6,380 nucleotides of DNA, from assembly GCA_031280335.1 (NCBI GenBank), contig JAITGZ010000027.1:1-6380 (forward strand), written 5' to 3'. Of this stretch, positions 1-4,301 are shown one piece after another (the first letter of the stretch is position 1; the number at the start of each line of letters is the position of its first letter). Under the pieces are notes generated by a model that saw only the letters and a list, made by a program, of their open reading frames with translations, ran no database searches and was not told where the DNA came from. The stretch comes from Deltaproteobacteria bacterium (GTDB taxonomy: Bacteria > Desulfobacterota > Desulfovibrionia > Desulfovibrionales > Desulfovibrionaceae). The position numbers were made by a program, and so were the translations under genes.

Positions 1-41
1 AGGACATCTCAAAGTTAATATGCCCCGGAAGATTCCCTGCC

Positions 42-68
42 TCAAGATTTTGCCCTCTCTGCCGATAA
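42..68 (+). promoter_or_regulatory. Predicted sigma-28 (FliA) flagellar promoter
   Basis: The sequence reads TCAAGATT (42-49), an 11-nt spacer, then GCCGATAA (61-68). The enterobacterial sigma-28 consensus is TAAAGTTT-N11-GCCGATAA, so the -10 matches 8 of 8, the -35 matches 6 of 8, and the spacer is exact. Transcription would begin near 75, leaving a leader of about 25 nt before the ATG at 101. It lies upstream of FlgO-family genes, which is the expected location for a late flagellar promoter. Activity is inferred, not shown. Confidence 0.8.
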
Positions 69-100
69 GCGGCTTAAGAACGGATATATAAGGAGAGGAC

Positions 101-931
101 ATGCTCCGCATTTGTTTTGGGGTGATTTTGGGGCTCACGGCGGCCTGCCCGGCTTGGGCTTCGGATCAGGATTACGCTTACGGCGGACATGCCGCCAATG
201 CTGACGTTATCGCTGAGCGCGGCACGGTGCTGCAGGTGCGTCCGCCGCAAAAAGCCACACACCGGGGGATGGATGTGGATGCCGCTAGTGTGCGCCAGTA
301 CGATCACGGCCTGCCCCTGCCGGACAGCAAAGGCGGTCTGGTTGTTCTTCCCGGTCAGCCAAACTACACGGGCAATGCCTCTCTTATGGACGCGCGCGAA
401 CTCAAACTGAAAATACGCGAACTGGCCGCGCAGTTGGTCAACGGTCTGGAGCCGAAGCTAAGCGGGCATATCGCCTTGCCCCTTACCTTTGTTTCACAGG
501 ACGACTTTTCACGCTCATCCTCCTTCGGGCGGTATATGGCCGAACAGCTTTATTATGAATTCAACCAACGCGGCCTGCGCACCAGGGAATACCGTCTGAA
601 CGAACGCATCGTCATGCGGGAGGACGGGGAGTTCATTCTGCACCGTCCCGCCGGAGGGTTGAGCCTGAACGAACGCGCTCTTTATGTTTTAGGCACGTAT
701 TACACCGACGGACAAATTATTATGATCAACGCCCGCCTGATCCGCTCCAATGGGGATATTCTGCGTACCGGGCAGCTCATCATGAACTCCACTCCATTCT
801 CCAGAAAGCTTCTGGCCGGTTCGGGGGCAAAACTGCCCCGCGAGGGCGTTCTGGAAATACGCGATTTCAATGCCGAGGCCAGACCGCCTGAAACAGTTAC
901 CGCCTTTGATCAGGGCATGGACATACACTAA
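101..931 (+). CDS. FlgO-family outer membrane/periplasmic flagellar protein, first copy
   Basis: This 276-residue protein starts at an ATG with a strong Shine-Dalgarno (AGGAGAGG, 91-98). The N-terminus is a signal peptide: a hydrophobic core at residues 4-15 and a likely signal peptidase I site after AWA (residue 20). A Cys at 16 preceded by LTAA is a poor lipobox, so lipidation is possible but less likely. Residues about 21-95 are a low-complexity mature N-terminus. Residues about 97-245 are the FlgO-like domain, with a helix rich in Arg, Glu and Leu followed by 'ALPLTFV', 'REYR', 'VLGTYY' and 'INARLIRSNGDILRTG'. The same blocks recur in the gene at 1246-1881. In Vibrio, FlgO is an outer-membrane protein needed for normal motility. 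The sigma-28 promoter just upstream and the tight spacing to the next gene support a flagellar role. The exact position in the basal body is inference. Confidence 0.8.
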   Translation: MLRICFGVILGLTAACPAWASDQDYAYGGHAANADVIAERGTVLQVRPPQKATHRGMDVDAASVRQYDHGLPLPDSKGGLVVLPGQPNYTGNASLMDARELKLKIRELAAQLVNGLEPKLSGHIALPLTFVSQDDFSRSSSFGRYMAEQLYYEFNQRGLRTREYRLNERIVMREDGEFILHRPAGGLSLNERALYVLGTYYTDGQIIMINARLIRSNGDILRTGQLIMNSTPFSRKLLAGSGAKLPREGVLEIRDFNAEARPPETVTAFDQGMDIH

Positions 932-946
932 CCCCATGGAAACGCC

Positions 947-1243
947 ATGCGTAAGATAATGACCGGAATAGTCGCCCCATTCATCGCGGCCCTGATTATC
1001 CAGGCTGCTGGCTGCGTTGCGCTGCCTTCAGCGGAAGAAAAAGCTAATATCCTGGTGGTTGGCTATAATGTTGACAGCCTACGCAATTATAAGGCCGGGC
1101 GCGATTTTGCCGCCGCCGGACGCTATGAGCTGGCCCGTGAACATTATCTACTGTCCCTGGCCGCCGCCAATGACCAAGTTTTGCGTGAAACCCTGGCCCA
1201 GGAACTGGACAGCGTGGATCTTATGATCAAGAGCCTGAGGTAA
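947..1243 (+). CDS. Small TPR-like lipoprotein between two FlgO-family genes
   Basis: This 98-residue protein has a lipoprotein signal: positive residues at 2-3, a hydrophobic stretch at 8-21, and AAGC ending at Cys23 as the lipidation site. The mature part is about 76 residues. Residues 45-78 resemble one tetratricopeptide unit (N-Y-x-A-G-x-x-F-A-A-A-G-x-Y-x-x-A-R-x-x-Y), followed by a helical, acidic tail. The upstream Shine-Dalgarno is weak, so translation may be coupled to the preceding gene, which ends 15 bp earlier. Met5 (959) is an alternative start that would shorten the signal peptide's n-region. No named family was recognised. Its place between two FlgO homologues suggests an outer-membrane partner for them, comparable in position and lipidation to Vibrio FlgP, but no FlgP-like sequence is evident. 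Confidence 0.75.
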   Translation: MRKIMTGIVAPFIAALIIQAAGCVALPSAEEKANILVVGYNVDSLRNYKAGRDFAAAGRYELAREHYLLSLAAANDQVLRETLAQELDSVDLMIKSLR

Positions 1244-1245
1244 GT

Positions 1246-1881
1246 ATGCGCATAACCCGTATAGCCGCCATATTTTTATGCTTGGCCTGGCAAAGCTCGC
1301 CGGCTCAGGCTGAAAACGCCATGAGCAAGGCCGCCGCCGCCATGGGCCGGGAAATTAACCGCCAAATCGCCGAACGTTTCGGCCAGCAAGAAGGCCCCAT
1401 AAACGGCATTTCTCTGATTGTTACTACGCCGGTGGATCTGAACAACCTGGAAGATTCAAATCCCGTAGCCCGACAGATGCAGGAAGAACTAAGCAGTTGG
1501 TTCGTCCAAACCGGCTACAGCGTGCGGGAAGTGCGCCAAGGCAAAGCATTGCTCATGCGCCCTTCCGCCGGGGAACTGCTGCTCACCAGAAACAAAGATC
1601 TCATCCCCTTCAATGAGGCGCGCAGCGCCCTTACCCTGGTGGGCACATATACCTTAACCTCGCGCAGCATTATATTTAACATACGCCTCCTGCGTACCGG
1701 CGGGTCGGAAGTCTGCGCCATGTCCAACGTAAGCCTGCCCGTGAACGGCGAATTACGCTCCATGATCAGCGTAAACGCGCACTACGGAGGTACTTCTTCC
1801 TCCCTGTCTTCTCCTTCCTCCATCACAGGGCAGACCATAGATTACCTGATCGAGCCCTCCGTCTTCAGCCGCCTGCCTTAA
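1246..1881 (+). CDS. FlgO-family outer membrane/periplasmic flagellar protein, second copy
   Basis: This 211-residue protein starts 2 bp after the lipoprotein stop. Its Shine-Dalgarno (GAGG, near 1237-1240) lies inside the end of that gene, which indicates translational coupling. A signal peptide is clear: hydrophobic residues 6-15 and a cleavage site after AQA (residue 22). Residues about 28-180 match the FlgO-like domain of the gene at 101-931 in block order: 'ISLIVTTPVDL', 'SVREVRQG', 'LMRPSAGELLL', 'TLVGTYT' and 'IFNIRLLRTGG'. It lacks the roughly 75-residue N-terminal extension of the first copy and ends in a Ser/Gly-rich segment (about 178-195). The two are divergent paralogues, so they probably do different jobs or form a mixed assembly. 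Expression is probably from the sigma-28 promoter at 42-68. Confidence 0.77.
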   Translation: MRITRIAAIFLCLAWQSSPAQAENAMSKAAAAMGREINRQIAERFGQQEGPINGISLIVTTPVDLNNLEDSNPVARQMQEELSSWFVQTGYSVREVRQGKALLMRPSAGELLLTRNKDLIPFNEARSALTLVGTYTLTSRSIIFNIRLLRTGGSEVCAMSNVSLPVNGELRSMISVNAHYGGTSSSLSSPSSITGQTIDYLIEPSVFSRLP

Positions 1882-1916
1882 GAAGGAGCGCCCAACCAGC
1901 CGTGCCGCACGTACGA

Positions 1917-1970
1917 CCCCACCTGGGATAATCTTTTTATGTTATAAAAATTTATCCGGCTCCCGTGGGG
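1917..1970 (+). terminator. Long imperfect hairpin after the flagellar operon, possible terminator
   Basis: CCCCAC (1917-1922) pairs with GTGGGG (1965-1970). Inside it, GGGA (1925-1928) can pair with TCCC (1961-1964), or GGATAA (1926-1931) with TTATCC (1952-1957). TTTTTAT (1934-1940) pairs with ATAAAAA (1944-1950) around a GTT loop. It begins 36 bp after the last stop of the flagellar operon. Only CTTTATC follows, a poor U-tract, so it may be an mRNA 3' end stabiliser or a weak terminator. Confidence 0.4.
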
Positions 1971-2050
1971 CTTTATCGAGCAAAATAAAAAATGCTCAAA
2001 CTGCTGGATAATTCGCGCAATACCGTAAAACTTCAGCGCAGCGGCGCGTC

Positions 2051-2186
2051 TTAGAGCATTTCAACTTTGAGACGCTCTGCTCGGCGCTTAACGGCGAAAG
2101 TGAATTTAGCCTACGCCTCACAGGCGGGCGGCAGCGCTGCGCGAACCCCGCCGCCAGAGCAATTTCAAAACGAAATTGCTCTGGCG
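2051..2186. repeat. Composite intergenic repeat-like element with two related hairpins
   Basis: Two hairpins with the same termini flank a GC-rich core. Hairpin A (arms 2053-2063 and 2068-2078) begins AGAGCATTTCA and ends GCTCT, with two imperfect pairs. Hairpin B (arms 2152-2166 and 2172-2186) begins AGAGCAATTTC within its arm and ends GCTCTGGCG; its 15-bp stem is perfect. The core (2079-2151) contains further dyads: GCCT/AGGC at 2115-2125, the palindrome GCAGCGCTGC at 2131-2140, and GGCGGG/CCCGCC at 2123-2128 and 2147-2152. No transposase is present. It resembles REP/BIME or MITE-like intergenic elements. The claim that it is dispersed in the genome is inference. Confidence 0.5.
2152..2186. 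repeat. Perfect 15-bp inverted repeat with 5-nt loop
   Basis: The arms are CGCCAGAGCAATTTC (2152-2166) and GAAATTGCTCTGGCG (2172-2186), separated by AAAAC. No T-run follows on either strand, so it is not a typical intrinsic terminator. It is the right end of the composite element at 2051-2186. Confidence 0.85.
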
Positions 2187-2196
2187 CAAAATCCTC

Positions 2197-2225
2197 TTGA
2201 CTACACCCCGGACAGGATTTATCAA
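2197..2225 (+). promoter_or_regulatory. Predicted sigma-70 promoter for the nif3-like operon
   Basis: TTGACT (2197-2202, 5 of 6 to consensus), a 17-nt spacer and TATCAA (2220-2225, 4 of 6) form a plausible vegetative promoter. The start of transcription would be near 2232, giving a leader of about 53 nt before the GTG at 2285. It sits just downstream of the hairpin composite, so the composite would not be in this transcript. Confidence 0.5.
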
Positions 2226-2284
2226 AGAGAACTTTCAACGCCTCCATCCCGGCGCGATCCCGGAAGGGCGCGGAGAATCCAAAA

Positions 2285-3085
2285 GTGCGCATAACATCCC
2301 TGATCCAGGTCATTGAAAAAATCGCCCCCCCCGCCATGATGGAGTCTTGGGATAAATCCGGGGTTCAGACGGCCTCCGCCCGTAGTGAAATAAACCATCT
2401 GGCGGTGATGCTGGAACCTTCCCCGGCCAACATAGCCCAAGCCATAAGTTTGGGCGCGGATTTTTTGCTGGCCCATCATCCCCTGACCCTCCAGCCCCGC
2501 CTGCCGGATCGCCTGGATGACTACCACGCCGCCCTCTCTCTGCTTTTTAAGGCGGATTTGCCTTTGTATAGCGCACACACCCCGCTGGACTGCAACCCCA
2601 ACGGTCCGGCGCGCTGGCTGGCGCGCAAATTTGATCTGCGCGGGACGGAAATTCTGGAAAAAACCGGACGCATAGCGCTCTCTGATCTGAAGGGGGAACA
2701 AGACTACGGCCTGGGGTTCGCGGGCGATTTGCCTGAGCCGCTGCCCTATGATGAATTTTGCGGCAGGCTCGCCCTGTACGCAGAAACGTCCTCTTGGCGC
2801 GGCATCGGGACAAAACCGGCGTTGGTCTCCCGCCTGGCCTGCTGCCCCGGTTCGGGGAGCGATCTGGCCGATCTGGCCCAAACGCGGGGGGCGGAGGTCT
2901 TTATCAGCGGAGATGTTCGCTACCATACGGCCTTGAGTTTTAAACTGCATGTGATCGATCTTGGACATTTTCAACTGGAAGAAATTATGATGCGCGAATG
3001 CGCCGCCGCGCTCGCACGGGAATTGCCCGCCTTGAGAACAAGCTTTATTCCTGGTCGAGACCCTTTCACTTTTGAACGTATTTAG
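2285..3085 (+). CDS. Nif3-like dinuclear metal centre protein (DUF34/YbgI family)
   Basis: This 266-residue protein uses a GTG start, with GGAG at 2272-2275 nine bases upstream. It carries the family's metal-binding motifs in order: W-D-x-S-G-x-Q (22-28), L-A-H-H-P-L (62-67, His64 and His65), A-H-T-P-L-D (97-102, Asp102), and near the C-terminus R-Y-H (212-214) and D-L-G-H-x-x-x-E (225-232, His228 and Glu232). These residues bind two metal ions in YbgI-type structures, which form hexameric toroids. The length is that of the short form, without the insert domain of B. subtilis YqfO. The protein is cytosolic with no signal peptide. The biochemical role of the family is unsettled; the annotation 'GTP cyclohydrolase I type 2' is used for some members but cannot be supported here. 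A zinc-ribbon gene follows after 62 bp, a pairing I recall from other bacteria. Confidence 0.92.
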   Translation: MRITSLIQVIEKIAPPAMMESWDKSGVQTASARSEINHLAVMLEPSPANIAQAISLGADFLLAHHPLTLQPRLPDRLDDYHAALSLLFKADLPLYSAHTPLDCNPNGPARWLARKFDLRGTEILEKTGRIALSDLKGEQDYGLGFAGDLPEPLPYDEFCGRLALYAETSSWRGIGTKPALVSRLACCPGSGSDLADLAQTRGAEVFISGDVRYHTALSFKLHVIDLGHFQLEEIMMRECAAALARELPALRTSFIPGRDPFTFERI

Positions 3086-3136
3086 AGCCAAAACCAGGCT
3101 GGCGCCATCCGGAAAAGCGGCGCGGCCATTTGCTTC

Positions 3137-3142
3137 AGGAGG
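3137..3142 (+). promoter_or_regulatory. Strong Shine-Dalgarno that sets the zinc-ribbon gene start at TTG 3148
   Basis: AGGAGG is a perfect Shine-Dalgarno, five bases before the TTG at 3148. The upstream in-frame TTG at 3130 would place this sequence inside the coding region and has no comparable site of its own. Confidence 0.8.
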
Positions 3143-3147
3143 AACCC

Positions 3148-3894
3148 TTGAGTCTTTATCTTAGACAAATAGAGCAGCTGGTGGAACTGCAGAAGGTGGA
3201 CGATCAGATTCATGCCGTACGCAAAGATTTGACCAATGCCCCCAAAGAAATTGAAGACATGAAAGCGGGATTTAAAAAATTGGAAGAAGAACGCGCCAAA
3301 GCCGACGAAACCTTGAACCATTTACGGGAACAGGAAAAACGCCTTAATTTTGACATCGCTGATGATGAAATCAAGATAAAAAGAAGCCAGACCAAATACA
3401 TGCAAGCCAGTAACGCCAAAGAATACAACGCCGGCATGCGCGAAGTGGATTCCCTGGAAAAACAGAACCTGAACCGCAAAAGCGAAAAACTCCTCATGGC
3501 CGAGGAACTGACCCATAAAGAGAACATCCTTGAAGAAATCAATACGCGTTATACCAGAATAGAAAACGAATTGGCGGAAAAAGAAGCCGGACTGCCCGAC
3601 AGGCTTGAAAAGGCCAGGAACATGCTTAAAGAACTGGATGACCGCCGCCGGGAAGCGGGAAAGGACATATCCATGCCCGTGCTTTCACGCTATGAATTTA
3701 TTCGTGAACGCTTGGCTTATCCGGTCATTGTGCCGGTGGTATCGGGCATATGCAGCGGCTGCAATATTTCCATCCCCCCTCAGGGGTACATAGAATTGCA
3801 GAAAGGCAAACAAATTCTCTCCTGCCCCAACTGCCAGCGCCTTATTTACTGGAATGAACACTTTACGCCCGTCCAATCCGAAGCCAAGGATTGA
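3148..3894 (+). CDS. Coiled-coil protein with C-terminal C4 zinc ribbon (COG1579/DUF164 type)
   Basis: From the TTG at 3148 the product has 248 residues, beginning MSLYLRQIEQL. Residues about 5-175 are charged, Leu/Glu/Lys-rich heptads predicting a long antiparallel coiled coil, including the conserved N-terminal 'LVELQKVDDQI' type segment. The C-terminal domain has two knuckles, C-S-G-C (Cys202, Cys205) and C-P-N-C (Cys226, Cys229), separated by 'ISIPPQ', as in the C4-type zinc-ribbon family. There is no signal peptide, so it is cytosolic. Its function is not established; the fold suggests nucleic-acid or protein binding. It lies between the nif3-like gene and rnpB. Its stop codon TGA (3892-3894) is shared with the predicted -35 box of rnpB. 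An in-frame TTG at 3130 would add six residues but is less likely. Confidence 0.9.
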   Translation: MSLYLRQIEQLVELQKVDDQIHAVRKDLTNAPKEIEDMKAGFKKLEEERAKADETLNHLREQEKRLNFDIADDEIKIKRSQTKYMQASNAKEYNAGMREVDSLEKQNLNRKSEKLLMAEELTHKENILEEINTRYTRIENELAEKEAGLPDRLEKARNMLKELDDRRREAGKDISMPVLSRYEFIRERLAYPVIVPVVSGICSGCNISIPPQGYIELQKGKQILSCPNCQRLIYWNEHFTPVQSEAKD

Positions 3895-3919
3895 AAATTC
3901 ACGCGGAATGTTTTAAAAA
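3891..3919 (+). promoter_or_regulatory. Predicted sigma-70 promoter of rnpB, overlapping the upstream stop codon
   Basis: TTGAAA (3891-3896, 5 of 6), a 17-nt spacer and TAAAAA (3914-3919, 4 of 6) place the start point about seven bases on, at 3926. That is the first base of the P1 helix of RNase P RNA. The -35 box contains the TGA stop of the zinc-ribbon gene. The fit between predicted start and mature 5' end is the main support. Confidence 0.6.
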
Positions 3920-3925
3920 AAATTT

Positions 3926-4289
3926 ACGGGAGCCGGATGGACCAGCGCCGCTGGGCATAGCCCTGGGGAGGAAAGTCCGGGCTCCGCAGGGCGGAACGCT
4001 GGGTAATGCCCTGGGAGAGACATCTCCGGAAAGCGCAACAGAAAGCAAACCGCCGTTTTCGATATGAAAACGGTAAGGGTGAAACGGTGGGGCAAGAGCC
4101 CACCGGTTGTCGTGGTGACACGGCAAGCCAGGCAAACCCCGTTCGGAGCAAAACCAAATAGGGGGGCGACAGACCGGCCCGGTCTGCCCCCGGGTAGGTT
4201 GCTTGAGGCTGCGGGTAACCACAGTCCTAGATAAATGCTGGTCTCCCCCGCAAGGGGTGACAGAACCCGGCTTATAGTCCGGCTCCCGT
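3926..4289 (+). ncRNA. rnpB: RNase P RNA, bacterial type A
   Basis: This is the catalytic RNA that removes 5' leaders from pre-tRNAs, about 364 nt long. The ends form a 12-bp P1 helix (ACGGGAGCCGGA at 3926-3937, TCCGGCTCCCGT at 4278-4289). Core signatures are GAGGAAAGTCCGGGCTCC (3968-3985), ACAGAAA (4038-4044), 'GGTAAGGGTGAAA' (from 4072) and ACAGAACCCGGCTTA (4260-4274). P2 pairs GACCAGC (3940-3946) with GCTGGTC (4237-4243). P3 is very short (GGGC-ATA-GCCC). P12 is a single stem, 4053-4073. A hairpin with a GCAA loop at about 4245-4257 lies where P19 occurs in some bacteria. The P15/P16 stem (4162-4191) has no GGU in its 5' internal loop, the element that binds tRNA CCA in E. coli. No terminator separates the gene from ispDF. 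Confidence 0.97.
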
Positions 4290-4295
4290 AGGAAG
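4290..4295 (+). promoter_or_regulatory. ispDF Shine-Dalgarno abutting the 3' end of rnpB
   Basis: AGGAAG lies six bases before the ATG at 4302 and directly after the last P1 base of rnpB (4289). There is no space here for a promoter or terminator. Confidence 0.7.
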
Positions 4296-4301
4296 CAGCC
4301 C

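Larger units (their letters stand above)
1882..2284. other. Gene-free region of about 400 bp between the flagellar and housekeeping operons
   Basis: No ORF here has both a credible ribosome binding site and protein-like composition. The region holds the hairpin at 1917-1970, an AT-rich patch around 1930-1996, the hairpin composite at 2051-2186, and a candidate promoter at 2197-2225. A small hairpin GAGCA/TGCTC (1978-1982 and 1993-1997) has an A-rich loop. A weak ORF at 2067-2294 is set by the repeat sequence and overlaps the next gene's start. Confidence 0.7.

Noticed and set aside
10..36. A second sigma-28-like -35 (CAAAGTTA at 10-17)
   Set aside because: At the required 11-nt spacing the -10 position reads AAGATTCC, which does not match GCCGATAA.
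2..91. Open frame entering from the left edge, possibly the end of an upstream gene
   Set aside because: About 30 codons with no recognisable protein features, and it overlaps the strong promoter match. Too short to support.
936..959. Seven-codon mini-ORF overlapping the lipoprotein start
   Set aside because: It has no ribosome site and is likely a chance ATG; any role in coupling is untested.
1978..1997. GAGCA/TGCTC hairpin as a minus-strand terminator
   Set aside because: The stem is only 5 bp, the T-rich part is in the loop, and no minus-strand gene precedes it.
1992..2054. A 20-codon ORF in the intergenic region
   Set aside because: It is preceded only by an A-rich tract without a Shine-Dalgarno, and the peptide shows no recognisable features.
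2067..2294. A 75-codon + strand ORF
   Set aside because: It is built from the hairpin composite, has low-complexity Arg/Ala/Pro content, and overlaps the well-supported start of the nif3-like gene.
2222..3091. A 289-codon antisense ORF over the nif3-like gene
   Set aside because: The sense frame has clear metal-binding motifs. The antisense protein is Arg/Gln/Gly-rich without family features, typical of a shadow frame in GC-rich DNA.
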